Shown piece after piece: positions 8,653-17,534 of a stretch of 64,000 nucleotides of DNA. The DNA is from Chloroflexota bacterium. GTDB lineage: Bacteria > Chloroflexota > Anaerolineae > Anaerolineales > UBA11579. The notes under the pieces are model-generated. The model ran no database searches, was not told the origin of the DNA, and saw only the letters and a list, made by a program, of their open reading frames with translations. The DNA lies in assembly GCA_013112575.1 (NCBI GenBank), contig JABFGG010000005.1, positions 62,001 through 126,000 on the forward strand. The letters run 5' to 3'. Every line of letters begins with the position of its first letter. Position 1 is the first letter of the stretch. The position numbers and the translations under genes were made by a program.

Positions 8653-10041
8653 ATGCAAGATAAACGCTTTCATTTAGTTTCTCTCGGCTGTTCCAAGAAC
8701 ACCGTTGACTCCCAATCCATGGCCCAACTGCTGGATCGCGCCGGCTATCAGCCCAGCCCATCCGCCGGTGAAGCCGATGTGCTTATCGTCAATACCTGCG
8801 GCTTCATCGGTCCCGCCAAAGATGAGTCCTATACCGTTTTGGGCCAACTCGCCGAGGGCAAAAACGATAACCAGATGCTGATCGCTGCCGGTTGCCTCAC
8901 CCAGCGTTACGGCGCAGAGGTCGCTCAGCGCGTCCCCGGAATTGACGGCATTTTGGGCACCCGCCGCTGGATGGACATCGTTGATGTCATCGGACAGATC
9001 CGCGAGAAGAAGCATCCCGAGCCTCTCTACCACCTCCCGGATGCCGCCACCGTTGGCACCGACGAAGATGGCGTCATCCGCATTGCTCATTACGGCCCCA
9101 GCGCCTACCTCAAGATCGCCGATGGTTGCCGCCGCCCTTGTGCTTTTTGCGCCATCCCGCTCATCAAAGGCACGCTTGTCAGCCGCCCCATGGATGCCAT
9201 CCTCAATGAGGCTCGTATCCTCCAGGATAATGGCGTGCGCGAGATCATCCTCATCGCCCAGGACTCAACCGACTACGGTCATGATGCCGGGCTCAAGAAT
9301 GGTTTGGCAACACTTCTCGAAGAATTGACCCGCACCGTCCCCGACGTGGATTGGATCCGCATCCTCTACAATTTCCCCGGCTCGGTCACCGATAAGCAAA
9401 TTGAGGTTATGGCCCAACACCAGCAGTTGCTACCCTACCTCGACATTCCTTTGCAGCACGCCCACCCTAAAACCCTCCAACGCATGCGCCGCCCGGCCAA
9501 CATGGATTGGGTTCACAAGACCATCGCCAAGATGCGTACCGCCATGCCCGACCTCGCTATTCGCACCACCTTCATCGTGGGCTACCCAGGCGAAACCGAA
9601 GAGGAATTCCAGACTCTACTGGACTTTGTTGAGGAAATGCGCTTTGACCGTGTCGGCGCTTTCACCTTCTCTTACGAACCCGGCACCAGCTCTGAACCAC
9701 TTGGCGACCCCATCCCCGAAGAAGTTAAAGAGGACCGTCGCGACCGCCTCATGACCCTCCAGCAAGGTATCTCCCTGGAGAATAACCAGGCCCAGGTTGG
9801 CAAAACCCTCGACGTCCTCATCGAGAGTCACGGTGAAGTTGAAGGCAGCGACGAACCCATTGCTCTGGGCCGCACATACCGTGACGCCCCCGAGGTCGAT
9901 GGTATAGTCATCGTCTCAGGTCAGCCCCCCATCGGTGAGATCGTCCCTGTCAAGATCGATGGCGCCATGGCCTATGACCTCACCGGCACAGTCGAAACTA
10001 CCCACTCCATCATCATGCCCGACCAAATCCCCTCAAAATAA
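8653..10041 (+). CDS. rimO: Ribosomal protein S12 methylthiotransferase RimO
   Basis: RimO adds a methylthio group to an Asp of ribosomal protein S12 using SAM and two iron-sulfur clusters. The 462-residue protein begins with the methylthiotransferase domain holding three cluster cysteines (SLGCSKNTVDS near 13, VNTCGFI near 49, AAGCLTQRY near 80). The radical-SAM domain carries DGCRRPCAFCAIP, with the CxxxCxxC motif. A TRAM domain fills the last 65 residues. Length and motif spelling favour RimO over the tRNA enzyme MiaB. A TAAAAT -10 box lies at 8634-8639, leaving only a very short leader. The HAL2-like phosphatase gene begins 5 bases after the stop, so the two are co-transcribed. Confidence 0.96.
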   Translation: MQDKRFHLVSLGCSKNTVDSQSMAQLLDRAGYQPSPSAGEADVLIVNTCGFIGPAKDESYTVLGQLAEGKNDNQMLIAAGCLTQRYGAEVAQRVPGIDGILGTRRWMDIVDVIGQIREKKHPEPLYHLPDAATVGTDEDGVIRIAHYGPSAYLKIADGCRRPCAFCAIPLIKGTLVSRPMDAILNEARILQDNGVREIILIAQDSTDYGHDAGLKNGLATLLEELTRTVPDVDWIRILYNFPGSVTDKQIEVMAQHQQLLPYLDIPLQHAHPKTLQRMRRPANMDWVHKTIAKMRTAMPDLAIRTTFIVGYPGETEEEFQTLLDFVEEMRFDRVGAFTFSYEPGTSSEPLGDPIPEEVKEDRRDRLMTLQQGISLENNQAQVGKTLDVLIESHGEVEGSDEPIALGRTYRDAPEVDGIVIVSGQPPIGEIVPVKIDGAMAYDLTGTVETTHSIIMPDQIPSK

Positions 10042-10046
10042 TTCCC

Positions 10047-11033
10047 ATGCTTGACACAACCAATCCCCAACTCCAATTCGCTCTTGATGCCGTCCGCCAG
10101 GCCAGCCACCTTGTTAAACAGGTACAGGCCGAGATGGTCTCCCCTGCCCTCGAAAAACAGGACCGCTCCCCCGTCACCGTCGCCGACTTCGCCGCCCAGG
10201 CACTGGTAGCTCACAATTTGCAATTGGCTTTCCCTGACGCCGATCTGGTTGGGGAAGAAGATGCCGCCAGCCTGCGCACCGATGATGTAATGCGATCTCA
10301 GGTGACAGCTTTCGTTTCCAATGTCTTTGAAGATGCCAGCGAAGACAATGTCCTCAACTGGATCGATCGTGGGGATGCCGCAGGCCACGGCAAATATTGG
10401 ACATTGGACCCAATCGATGGCACCAAAGGCTTCCTGCGCGGCCAGCAATACTGTGTCGCTCTGGCCCTCATTGAGGACGGTCAAGTGCAGGTCGGTGTGT
10501 TGGGCTGTCCCAACCTTTCTGATGGCTACACGCAAGATATTGGCGGTCCCGGTTCCCTCCTCGCTGCCGTGCGCGGCCAGGGTGCCTGGGTCATACCTCT
10601 GGATGATTCCGTAGATATGCAGCAGATCAAAGTTTCGGAAATTGCTTCAGCCGCCGAAGCCCGCTTCCTGCGCTCTTTTGAGGCCGGACACACCAACGTC
10701 AGCCAGTTAGATGTGATCGCCGAAAAGATGGGCGTAGAAGCCGAGCCTGTACGCCTCGACAGCCAGGCCAAATACGCCATCCTGGCCTCTGGCGCTGGTG
10801 ACCTCATCTTCCGTCTCATCTCCCCCAAAATGCCTGATTACAAAGAAAAGATCTGGGATCAGGCTGCCGGTTCCCTCGTCCTTGAAGAAGCTGGCGGAAA
10901 GATCACCGACCTCGACGGCAAGCCCCTCGACTTCACACAGGGACGCATGCTTACCAAAAACCGCGGTGTCCTGGCATCAAATGCCCTATTGCACGATGCC
11001 GCTTTGGAAGCCATCCATAAGGTCGGGGCATAA
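10047..11033 (+). CDS. 3'(2'),5'-bisphosphate nucleotidase (HAL2-like)
   Basis: This 328-residue protein is a member of the inositol monophosphatase superfamily. Metal-binding motifs are visible in order: DRSPVTVADFAAQALV near residue 39, GEEDA near 70, LDPIDGTKGFLRGQQY near 118 and WDQAAGSLVLEEAGG near 270. The GTKGFLR spelling and overall length match the HAL2/CysQ branch, which removes the 3'-phosphate from PAP, a by-product of sulfate assimilation and sulfotransferase reactions. It is the second gene of the rimO operon; the pairing with rimO has no known functional reason. Substrate preference between PAP and PAPS is inferred from the family. Confidence 0.88.
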   Translation: MLDTTNPQLQFALDAVRQASHLVKQVQAEMVSPALEKQDRSPVTVADFAAQALVAHNLQLAFPDADLVGEEDAASLRTDDVMRSQVTAFVSNVFEDASEDNVLNWIDRGDAAGHGKYWTLDPIDGTKGFLRGQQYCVALALIEDGQVQVGVLGCPNLSDGYTQDIGGPGSLLAAVRGQGAWVIPLDDSVDMQQIKVSEIASAAEARFLRSFEAGHTNVSQLDVIAEKMGVEAEPVRLDSQAKYAILASGAGDLIFRLISPKMPDYKEKIWDQAAGSLVLEEAGGKITDLDGKPLDFTQGRMLTKNRGVLASNALLHDAALEAIHKVGA

Positions 11034-11039
11034 TTTGAA

Positions 11040-11060
11040 GGGGCGCAGCAAGCTGCGCCC
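11040..11060. repeat. GGGCG...CGCCC dispersed hairpin, copy 1
   Basis: GGGCGCAG and CTGCGCCC flank a 4-base loop. It sits between the converging 3' ends of the HAL2-like and universal stress genes. No T-tract follows, so it is not a typical terminator. Three other hairpins with the same outer bases and different inner bases occur in this window. Confidence 0.6.
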
Positions 11061-11071
11061 ACTCCTCAATT

Positions 11072-11524
11072 CTATTCGTCATCATCGCGCGACCGGATCA
11101 GCAATAAGGGCCGGTCCACACGCTGTAACACACCTGCCGCTACACTGCCATAAAACACCCTACCCATGCCGCTGCGCCCGTGGCTGGCCATAGCGATCAA
11201 GTCCGCCTTTTCTTTGCGTGCTATATCAATAATGGTCTCCACCACCGGGCCTTGCTCTACTTTTGTTATCACCCGGATGCCCTTGCTCTCCACTTTCTTT
11301 GCCAGGCTCTCAAGATACCCTTTAGCTTCCCCCACCAGGGCTTTGGTCTCCGTGGCATCGATATCCACGTAAGACACCATCGGGTCCATCAATAAATACA
11401 CTGGGGATACCACATCCAAAAAGATCAGCTTGGACCCCAGACAGGCCGCCAATCCTTCCACATGGGGCAGGATCTTCTCTGCGCGTTTTGAGCCATCTAA
11501 CGGGACCAGGATCGTTTCATACAT
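11072..11524 (-). CDS. Universal stress protein (UspA family)
   Basis: This single-domain 150-residue Usp protein starts YETILVPLDGSKRAEKILPH and ends with the nucleotide-binding signature MASHGRSGMGRVFYGSVAAGVLQ followed by the PLLLIR strand. The Gly pattern means it should bind ATP, unlike the E. coli UspA type. Such proteins act in the cytoplasm under starvation or stress; the direct target is generally unknown. It converges with the rimO operon and is divergent from the secreted protein gene at 11721. Confidence 0.93.
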   Translation of the reverse strand: MYETILVPLDGSKRAEKILPHVEGLAACLGSKLIFLDVVSPVYLLMDPMVSYVDIDATETKALVGEAKGYLESLAKKVESKGIRVITKVEQGPVVETIIDIARKEKADLIAMASHGRSGMGRVFYGSVAAGVLQRVDRPLLLIRSRDDDE

Positions 11525-11720
11525 CTGGCAACTCCTTTAGCTAACCTATTCGCTTCCCTCTCAGTATGAACTTTTTGACAACGAAAACTAGGGGCAGATG
11601 CCCTCAAGATAACTGACAAACGTACTCAAATTACTTTACAAACTATTTACCCTCAAAATACAACCACATAAAGCTCCTTTTCTACAATGCATGCATCAAA
11701 GTCGGACAAAGGAGAAAACC

Positions 11721-12209
11721 ATGAAAAGCAAAACTTTCCTCACTTTCCACTACGCTTTACTGGCCCTCATCCTATTGCTGGCCCTTGGCCTGGCAGTCAA
11801 ACCCGCTTATGCTGACACAGGTGGCGGCACGGGTACTCTGATAGCCGAAGGTGATGGCTTGGCCGGGCTTATCGGGGATGGAGAGATCACCCTCTCCGGC
11901 AACGGCGGCTTGTGGATCAAAGACGCTGCCGGCGATGCTGTCATTGAGATCAGCGGGCGCGGCCAGGCTCAAGAGCTACGCAACGGCTGGGTGCAATATA
12001 TGGGCTTTAACGGCGAGGCGCATGTCACTGGCAGCCACATCTCGGTTGTGCTCTCGGGTGTCGATATCAGCGTAGAAGCCTCTGGCACCGGGCGTTTCTT
12101 CCTGCGTGGCAGCGGCTGGTACGAGGTCAACGGCCAGCGCTACGACTGGACCCCCGACCTAACCGTCATCTCCATCGGCGAACCCGTTGAAATTGCACCA
12201 GCCCCCTGA
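11721..12209 (+). CDS. Secreted beta-rich protein of unknown function
   Basis: The ATG at 11721 is preceded by AAAGGAGAAAACC; the ORF-track start is 10 codons too early. The 162-residue product has a classic signal peptide (about residues 1-34, ending KPAYA-DTGG) and no lipobox. The mature part is Gly-rich and predicted to be all-beta, with alternating short strands such as GNGGLWIKD and GTGRFFLRGSGWYEV. No catalytic motif is visible and I do not recognise a named family. A TACAAT -10-like box lies at 11683-11688. A strong terminator follows, so it is probably transcribed alone. Confidence 0.75.
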   Translation: MKSKTFLTFHYALLALILLLALGLAVKPAYADTGGGTGTLIAEGDGLAGLIGDGEITLSGNGGLWIKDAAGDAVIEISGRGQAQELRNGWVQYMGFNGEAHVTGSHISVVLSGVDISVEASGTGRFFLRGSGWYEVNGQRYDWTPDLTVISIGEPVEIAPAP

Positions 12210-12223
12210 TTGGTAAACTAACA

Positions 12224-12260
12224 GAAAAAGAGGATGAGGGTTGCTCATCCTCTTTTTCTT
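12224..12260 (+). terminator. Intrinsic terminator after the secreted protein gene
   Basis: A 15-bp perfect stem (GAAAAAGAGGATGAG with CTCATCCTCTTTTTC) with a 5-base loop; the right arm supplies the T-tract on the plus strand and the left arm supplies one on the minus strand, so it may work in both directions between the two converging genes. Confidence 0.85.
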
Positions 12261-12313
12261 CACATATTTGACGCAAGCGATGAAATGACATATTTATGAC
12301 AACTTGAAGTATT

Positions 12314-12365
12314 TGTCATTCCGAGCGATTTCGCGAAGCGAAAGAGTGAGGAATCCCTCAAATCC
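12314..12365. repeat. Dispersed TGTCATTCCGAG...GGAATCCCTC repeat, copy 1
   Basis: The stretch TGTCATTCCGAGCGATTT continues to GAGGAATCCCTC and contains the internal inverted repeat TTTCGC-GAAGCGAAA. A related copy lies at 21008-21043. Elements of this wording are common between genes in many bacteria; this copy lies between converging genes. Confidence 0.6.
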
Positions 12366-12408
12366 TTATTAGATAATCGCCTGTTCCATTCAAGGCAGCA
12401 ACTAGGCT

Positions 12409-13242
12409 TTACCTCCTATCAACAAGACCCTGAACTTCTTTAGTGATTTTCTCAAGTTCGGAGAGAGCAAGTCCCAGGCTCTCAGCTTCAGGATTTAGAG
12501 AGCTGATAGTTTGCTCAACTCGCTCCCTAAACCGTTCGGGTTTTATTCCAAATGCCTCTGCCTTAACAATTGCCCCCTTTTCATTCAACAAATAGTTTTC
12601 ATTCAAAGCAAATAAAACTTGTAGGAGACACGCGATTGTGCGAAAGCCGCACCCTGCGATGTAGCTTACATCTCCACGCTCGATGGCTTTCCTTGCCACT
12701 TCTAAAGAAAACCCTGCTTCCCATATGAACTTGTTTATAAGCACCTCTTGCAAGGCCCTTGGATACGGACGCGTTTGTCCCTTGAGGCTCTCAAGTACCC
12801 TATGCGGATCCCATAGTCCGCGACAGATATCAATCTCACCCATGTAAATTGCCGATACAAAACCGTGCGGATGCCCTACCTGATAATCGATTTGAATTTC
12901 TCCGCGATGACAGGCCGCGATCATATCGCTAACCTTTGTGATATCACGATAAAGAAAATCGACCTTCTGTGAATCCACGGTCAACCATGCGCCTCCGTTG
13001 ATCCATGGTCCCCATTCACCGAGAGCTGTGGTCAGTCCCGTCGCATGCGAATCATCCAATTCGGCAGCTACACGATCAAGTGACCCAAGAGCCAACTTGT
13101 CAGCTTGTGAGTAGTAGATTCCGATGTCGAAATCGGACTTGGGCGTGTGATCGCCACCTGCCCGCGAACCGCCCAAAGCAATCGCCTCAATCCCTTCCAC
13201 CTCGGCCAGATGATCGACCACTTCTTGAAGAAGCTCATTCAT
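12409..13242 (-). CDS. Nucleotidyltransferase-fold protein (Pol-beta type)
   Basis: The 277-residue protein begins with a Pol-beta-type nucleotidyltransferase core: ALGGSRAGGDHTPKSDFDIG holds the GSxAxG helix and the two catalytic Asp residues, and KVDFLYRDI supplies a third acidic strand. The C-terminal half is alpha-helical and resembles the DUF4037-like helper region of aminoglycoside-type nucleotidyltransferases. It could transfer a nucleotide to a small molecule such as an aminoglycoside, or to a protein; the sequence does not decide. It starts 6 bases after the upstream membrane-protein gene, so they share a transcript. The local DNA looks richer in A and T than neighbouring genes, which may point to transfer. 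Confidence 0.72.
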   Translation of the reverse strand: MNELLQEVVDHLAEVEGIEAIALGGSRAGGDHTPKSDFDIGIYYSQADKLALGSLDRVAAELDDSHATGLTTALGEWGPWINGGAWLTVDSQKVDFLYRDITKVSDMIAACHRGEIQIDYQVGHPHGFVSAIYMGEIDICRGLWDPHRVLESLKGQTRPYPRALQEVLINKFIWEAGFSLEVARKAIERGDVSYIAGCGFRTIACLLQVLFALNENYLLNEKGAIVKAEAFGIKPERFRERVEQTISSLNPEAESLGLALSELEKITKEVQGLVDRR

Positions 13243-13248
13243 TTTGCG

Positions 13249-14181
13249 TCACAATCCCCCGCCCTCGATCATAAACACAAATACCAGCGCACAGGCTACC
13301 GCCCCACCTGCCCCCAACACAATCAAAGCCACAATCCCGCAAGCAATCGGCGTGAAGGCCGCCCGGTTCGTGCGCGAATTGACCTCCATCTGACTCGGCT
13401 CCACCCTCTCGCTGGGCCTCGGGCCATCATCAACAGCCCCTGCCAATGTCAGCAATTCATCAAAAATGCTTCGGACGTAATTCTGATCAAGCACCTCAGC
13501 CGTATAATTGGTGATCTGCAACCGGATCGAGTCCGGCATGTAGTTGATCACCCGCAGTTCATACTTGCCTACGGTTTCCATCAGCTTCCGCACAGCTTCA
13601 CGCACTCCGTTAGCATCCAGCATGCCAATCGCCCAGTTTTTATCATCTGCATACACCCCTACATCATCATCCAACCCTGTCCCCCCTATCCCCTCCTTAT
13701 TCAATAAGCCCGCCGCCACGTTTGATAAGACATTCTTGGTGCCGATGCCCATACGTCCACCCACTGGGGCTTCCACAAACAACTCCATTATGGGGCGACG
13801 ATTGTAGCGGCTCCCCGAAGCATACACATACACGTTGACCTGCCTGCCACCATGGCTGCCCTCATATTTGCGGCCACTCAACAAATAACCACTGCCCACC
13901 AATCCCAGCCCTTCGAAGACCTCATTGAACGCATTGTGCCCCTTGCGACGCAGAAACAGACCTAAGCCCAGCCCACCACCTACAGCAACCACCACGAAAC
14001 ACATCAGGCCCACAACAAAGAAAAATGTTCCGGTATCTCTGCCCCCAAACAATTCCCCCGCAGTAGCCCCAAACAAGGCAAGACAAAGGAAGATGCCGAT
14101 GGGGAGCAATGCAAAAACGGGAATCAGCAAGATACGAATGACGGTACGGTCGCGCCAGCGACGGATAACGGGGTCACTCAC
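13249..14181 (-). CDS. Membrane protein of unknown function
   Basis: The 310-residue product starts with GTG, preceded by GAGGAGGAGAAGTT. Two hydrophobic segments lie near the N-terminus (about 18-45 and 52-75) and one at the C-terminus (about 283-305), with a soluble domain of about 200 residues between. That domain contains GSGYLLSGRKYEGSHGGRQV and a Gly-rich GIGTKNVLSNVAAGLL stretch but no motif I recognise. The layout suggests a membrane-anchored sensor or scaffold. It is co-directional with the nucleotidyltransferase gene 6 bases downstream and separated from rho by a terminator. Confidence 0.6.
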   Translation of the reverse strand: MSDPVIRRWRDRTVIRILLIPVFALLPIGIFLCLALFGATAGELFGGRDTGTFFFVVGLMCFVVVAVGGGLGLGLFLRRKGHNAFNEVFEGLGLVGSGYLLSGRKYEGSHGGRQVNVYVYASGSRYNRRPIMELFVEAPVGGRMGIGTKNVLSNVAAGLLNKEGIGGTGLDDDVGVYADDKNWAIGMLDANGVREAVRKLMETVGKYELRVINYMPDSIRLQITNYTAEVLDQNYVRSIFDELLTLAGAVDDGPRPSERVEPSQMEVNSRTNRAAFTPIACGIVALIVLGAGGAVACALVFVFMIEGGGL

Positions 14182-14208
14182 AACTTCTCCTCCTCAGGAA
14201 AATGTAAA

Positions 14209-14240
14209 GGTAAAAGAAAAGGCCGCCAGTTGGCGGCCTT
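14209..14240 (-). terminator. Intrinsic terminator after rho
   Basis: On the minus strand AAGGCCGCC and GGCGGCCTT form a 9-bp GC-rich stem with a 4-base loop, followed by TTTTCTTTTAC. It ends the rho transcript ahead of the membrane-protein gene. Confidence 0.85.
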
Positions 14241-14247
14241 GCGATTT

Positions 14248-15528
14248 TTAGCGGCCCTCGGCTTGTAAGCTTTCGAGGAATTCCATATTGCTGTCGGTCT
14301 TGCCCAGGCGCTGCATGATCGCCTCGGTGGCATTACCCATATCCAAACCGGCCCCGTGTGGCGGGTCGGCGATCATCTGGTTGTACATACGGCGTAACAG
14401 CCACACACGTTGGGTGATGTCCGGGCCAAGCAGCAGTTCTTCACGGCGTGTCGAAGAACGGTCGATGTCCAACGCCGGGAAAATGCGGCGTTCTTGCAAT
14501 TTGCGGGAAAGGTGCAGTTCCATGTTACCCGTTCCCTTGAACTCTTCGTAAATGATGTCATCCATACGTGAGCCGGTGTCCACAAGACATGTCGCACAGA
14601 TCGTCAGCGAGCCACCTTCCTCGATCTTGCGTGCCGCTCCAAAGAAACGCTTGGGCGGATACAAAGCGGAGGGATCAATACCACCCGAAAGGGTGCGCCC
14701 GGAAGGCGTTACTACCAGGTTGTAGGCCCGTGCCAGACGTGTGATCGAGTCCATCAGGATCACCACGTCGCGCCCCACTTCCACAAGGCGTTTGGCACGT
14801 TGTAACACCATCTCGGCCACGCGCACGTGTGAAGAAGCCGGGTCATCAAAAGTCGATGAGATCACTTCGGCATCCACCGAGCGATCCATGTCTGTTACTT
14901 CTTCAGGACGCTCACCGATCAACGCCACCATCAAGGTTACGTCTTCGTATTTAGTGGAGATCGAGTTAGCGATTTCCTTCAAAATAGTAGTCTTACCGGA
15001 TTTGGGCGGCGACACGATCAAACCACGCTGGCCGCGCCCGATCGGTGAGATCAGGTTGATCATCCGCATGGATAGGACGCGCGAACCGGTTTCCAGGTCA
15101 AAACGTTCTTCAGGGAAAATGGGGGTAAGTGTTTCAAATCGGGGGCGATGCTTGGCTTCTTCCCCATCCATGCCGTTTACTGTCTCGACCTTCATCAGGC
15201 CGTAATGCTTCTCAGAGTCGCGCGGCGGTCGCACGTTGCCGATCACCAGGTCACCGTTGCGCAGGCCATAGCGGCGTATCTGCGTTTGCGACACGTACAC
15301 GTCGTCGCGCCCACCCTGGTAGTGGTTGGAGCGCAGGAAGCCTACGCCCTCGTTCATGATCTCCAGGATGCCGCCGCGCACTTCCAGGCCTTCTTTTTCG
15401 GCTTCGGCCTGGCGAATGCGCATCATCAATTCCTCTTTCTTGAGGCGATTGGCGCGGGGTACTTCCAGGTCTTTAGCGTGCTTGCGCAGGTCCGCTAAAG
15501 GCGTGTTTTCCATTTCTAAAATTTCCAT
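14248..15528 (-). CDS. rho: Transcription termination factor Rho
   Basis: Rho is a hexameric RNA helicase that ends transcription of untranslated RNA. The 426-residue protein has the N-terminal SAP-like helical domain ([14 protein letters not shown]), the RNA-binding cold-shock-like domain ([20 protein letters not shown]), and the RecA-type core with Walker A ([13 protein letters not shown]), Walker B ([16 protein letters not shown]) and the conserved KTDSNMEFL near the end. Two in-frame ATG codons (15528 and 15513) are possible starts. A promoter 150 bases upstream leaves a long leader. Every core motif is present and the length is normal. Confidence 0.97.
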   Translation of the reverse strand: MEILEMENTPLADLRKHAKDLEVPRANRLKKEELMMRIRQAEAEKEGLEVRGGILEIMNEGVGFLRSNHYQGGRDDVYVSQTQIRRYGLRNGDLVIGNVRPPRDSEKHYGLMKVETVNGMDGEEAKHRPRFETLTPIFPEERFDLETGSRVLSMRMINLISPIGRGQRGLIVSPPKSGKTTILKEIANSISTKYEDVTLMVALIGERPEEVTDMDRSVDAEVISSTFDDPASSHVRVAEMVLQRAKRLVEVGRDVVILMDSITRLARAYNLVVTPSGRTLSGGIDPSALYPPKRFFGAARKIEEGGSLTICATCLVDTGSRMDDIIYEEFKGTGNMELHLSRKLQERRIFPALDIDRSSTRREELLLGPDITQRVWLLRRMYNQMIADPPHGAGLDMGNATEAIMQRLGKTDSNMEFLESLQAEGR

Positions 15529-15570
15529 AATTACACTCTCAATGAATTGGGGTCAATGCGTAGCTAAGTT

Positions 15571-15598
15571 GCTGCTTACAGTCCCCTGACAAAGCAGC
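15571..15598 (-). promoter_or_regulatory. Inverted repeat in the rho leader
   Basis: GCTGCTT and AAGCAGC flank 14 bases in the untranslated leader of rho. E. coli rho is known to be controlled by attenuation in its leader; whether this hairpin takes part here is inference. Confidence 0.35.
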
Positions 15599-15674
15599 AG
15601 GCGTGATGGAACGCCAGATTGTTTGGTTAATGTTTACAGATTTTCATGTACAGAATTGGGGAACAAGTGTTTGC

Positions 15675-15703
15675 ATTATAGCCCAAATGCAGGCAAACGA
15701 CAA
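15675..15703 (-). promoter_or_regulatory. Promoter of rho
   Basis: On the minus strand TTGTCG and a perfect TATAAT are separated by 17 bases. Transcription from here gives a leader of about 140 bases. Confidence 0.6.
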
Positions 15704-15751
15704 GCAGCCCAATAGGAAATTCCTCCCACTGCACTATACATTTTAGCAAGT

Positions 15752-17182
15752 TCATTTCTTCTTAACAGCCGCATACGCATCCAGCGCCATCTGCCTTGAT
15801 ACTTTCACATCCACAATCGGCCTAGGGTACTCCTTGCCAATCTCACAATTTGCCTCTCGCTGAACCTCCACTGGCATTTCCCAAGGCGTGTGGATGTATT
15901 TATCCCGCACCTGGACCAACTCCGGCACCCACCTACGAATATAAAACCCATCGGGGTCAAACTTTTTACTTTGTAAGATCGGGTTGAACACCCTGAAATA
16001 CGGTGCCGCATCTGTACCAGTACCGGCCGTCCACTGCCAGCCGCCATTGTTGTTAGCCGGGTCGCCGTCCACCAAATGCTGCATGAACCACTCCTCTCCC
16101 CAGCGCCAATCAATCAGCAGGTTCTTTACCAGGAAAGACGCCGCGATCATACGCGCCCGGTTGTGCATCCAGCCCGTGGTCGCTAATTGTCGCATGGCCG
16201 CGTCCACCACCGGATAACCCGTTCTCCCTTTTCGCCAGGCTGCAAAGTCCTCCTCATCATTACGCCAGCGGAGGCTGTCATATTTTTCACGGAAGCTGCC
16301 TTTTAGGACATGCGGGTAATGATAAAGAATCGAGATGTAGAATTCCCGCCAGATCAATTCATTCAGCCAGGTTTCGGCACCTCTACGTGCCTCACCGGAA
16401 TTGCCGGCCTTATCCCGAGCCTTTAAAGCAGCCACTACCGCTTGCCTGGCAGACAACATTCCAAAACGCAGGTATGGCGAAAGTTGGGAAGTGCCATCCA
16501 CGTCCATGCGGTTACGCAGCTCGTCGTACATGTAGATAGAGGCCTCATTACCCTGGATGAATTTCTCAAGACGTCGCTGTGCTTCTTGTTCACTGGGAGG
16601 GAATATTAGGGTTTGCCCTCCCTTGGCCTCTGGCAAAGCTTCACTCTGAATCTCATCCGGCGTATTGATGCGCTCAGGCGCCGGTAGGATTTCACTGGGT
16701 CCCGGCAACGGCAATTCTTTCCATCTTCGCATGAACGGCGTGTACACTATATAAGGCTCACCATCTCCCTTCAACACCTCATCCGGTGAACGCAAACTGG
16801 TGCTTCCTACGAGTTCGAGAGGTAACTGGGACCCTACAGATTCATCACGTCTACGCGCATAAGGGCTGTGATCAGCTTTGGCAAATATAGCCTCTGCCCC
16901 ACTTTCTTCCATCACCTGCTTCAAGACCTCCGCAGGCTTTCCACTTCTAACGATCAAACGACCACCCCTTTGCCGCAGGTCATTGTCCAATGACTCCAGT
17001 CCACCATAATGGAAAGTAGCCCGCTTCTCACTATAGAACCTTGAACGTTCAAAGAACGGGTCGCGAATGAAAAGCGGGATGACCTCCTCTCCTGCATCCA
17101 ATGCCGCCTGCAGCGCGGAGTTATCTACCAAACGCAGGTCGCGACGCAGCCACCAGATTGCACGCCGCACAGTTTTAGTCAT
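15752..17182 (-). CDS. phrB: Deoxyribodipyrimidine photolyase (class I CPD type)
   Basis: The 476-residue protein repairs cyclobutane pyrimidine dimers with blue light. It starts with the photolyase alpha/beta domain (AIWWLRRDLRLVDNSAL) that binds an antenna cofactor. The FAD domain shows WLNELIWREFYISILYHYP, GRTGYPVVDAAMRQL, TGWMHNRARMIAASFLVK and LVDGDPANNNGGWQW, all signature stretches of class I CPD photolyases including the Trp residues of the electron chain. It is the third gene of an operon with two tiny membrane-protein genes; its ATG overlaps the stop of the preceding gene by 4 bases. The divergent control region at 17488-17563 suggests light-dependent regulation. Confidence 0.94.
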   Translation of the reverse strand: MTKTVRRAIWWLRRDLRLVDNSALQAALDAGEEVIPLFIRDPFFERSRFYSEKRATFHYGGLESLDNDLRQRGGRLIVRSGKPAEVLKQVMEESGAEAIFAKADHSPYARRRDESVGSQLPLELVGSTSLRSPDEVLKGDGEPYIVYTPFMRRWKELPLPGPSEILPAPERINTPDEIQSEALPEAKGGQTLIFPPSEQEAQRRLEKFIQGNEASIYMYDELRNRMDVDGTSQLSPYLRFGMLSARQAVVAALKARDKAGNSGEARRGAETWLNELIWREFYISILYHYPHVLKGSFREKYDSLRWRNDEEDFAAWRKGRTGYPVVDAAMRQLATTGWMHNRARMIAASFLVKNLLIDWRWGEEWFMQHLVDGDPANNNGGWQWTAGTGTDAAPYFRVFNPILQSKKFDPDGFYIRRWVPELVQVRDKYIHTPWEMPVEVQREANCEIGKEYPRPIVDVKVSRQMALDAYAAVKKK

Positions 17183-17292
17183 TCGTCTTTATTCTCTTTA
17201 TTACGGTTTTCATAGATCAACAGAAAAGCATATGGTGCCAGACAAACGACCGTTACGATTGTGCCAAAGACAAAAATAAATAGGTCATTCAT
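17179..17292 (-). CDS. Tiny single-pass membrane protein (37 residues)
   Basis: The start at 17292 (MNDLFIFVFGTIVTVVCLAP) is better than the ORF-track start because it overlaps the stop of the upstream small gene by about 8 bases and gives a clean product: one transmembrane helix of about 22 residues and a charged tail NRNKENKDE. Its stop overlaps the photolyase start by 4 bases (ATGA), which signals translational coupling. I know no family for it. Being locked between another small membrane gene and photolyase makes it more believable as a real gene than its size alone. Confidence 0.6.
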   Translation of the reverse strand: MNDLFIFVFGTIVTVVCLAPYAFLLIYENRNKENKDE

Positions 17293-17461
17293 TACGGCTC
17301 GGCTCCGCGAACAGATATGCGCCAAAGGCCAGGATGGACGGCACCCATAGCCCAACGAACACACCCTCATCTTTCATCCCAAAGAACCACAGGGACACAG
17401 AAAACAGGAAGGATGCCCCTGCTGCAATATAGATCGGTAACTTTCTGCGATTGATTTTCAC
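17285..17461 (-). CDS. Small two-pass membrane protein (58 residues)
   Basis: A GTG at 17461 preceded by AAGGAG at the right distance is the likely start, rather than the ATG at 17488, which lies inside the -10 region. The product begins KINRRKLPIYIAAGASFLF, has two hydrophobic helices (about 10-28 and 36-52) and ends AEPSRNE. It is the first gene of the photolyase operon and is transcribed from the TTGACA/TATATT promoter at 17488-17516. No named family is recognised. Confidence 0.6.
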   Translation of the reverse strand: MKINRRKLPIYIAAGASFLFSVSLWFFGMKDEGVFVGLWVPSILAFGAYLFAEPSRNE

Positions 17462-17487
17462 AACGAACTCCTTGAACAATTTGTGCA

Positions 17488-17516
17488 AATATACACCATT
17501 GTCAACATTTTGTCAA
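17488..17516 (-). promoter_or_regulatory. Promoter of the photolyase operon
   Basis: On the minus strand TTGACA (17511-17516) and TATATT (17488-17493) are separated by exactly 17 bases. The -35 box is the middle one of three 11-bp direct repeats. Confidence 0.7.
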
Positions 17517-17530
17517 TATATTATCAATAA
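17498..17530. promoter_or_regulatory. Three tandem 11-bp direct repeats, CarH/LitR-like operator
   Basis: Read on the plus strand, ATTGTCAACAT, TTTGTCAATAT and ATTATCAATAA follow one another without gaps. On the minus strand they give TTGACA-type cores every 11 bases that cover the -35 box of the photolyase operon. CarH, a MerR-family repressor that uses adenosylcobalamin to sense light, binds direct repeats of 11-bp period over -35 boxes. The match in period and core is seen; the identity of the regulator is inferred, since no MerR gene lies in the window. Confidence 0.5.
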
Positions 17531-17534
17531 ATAC

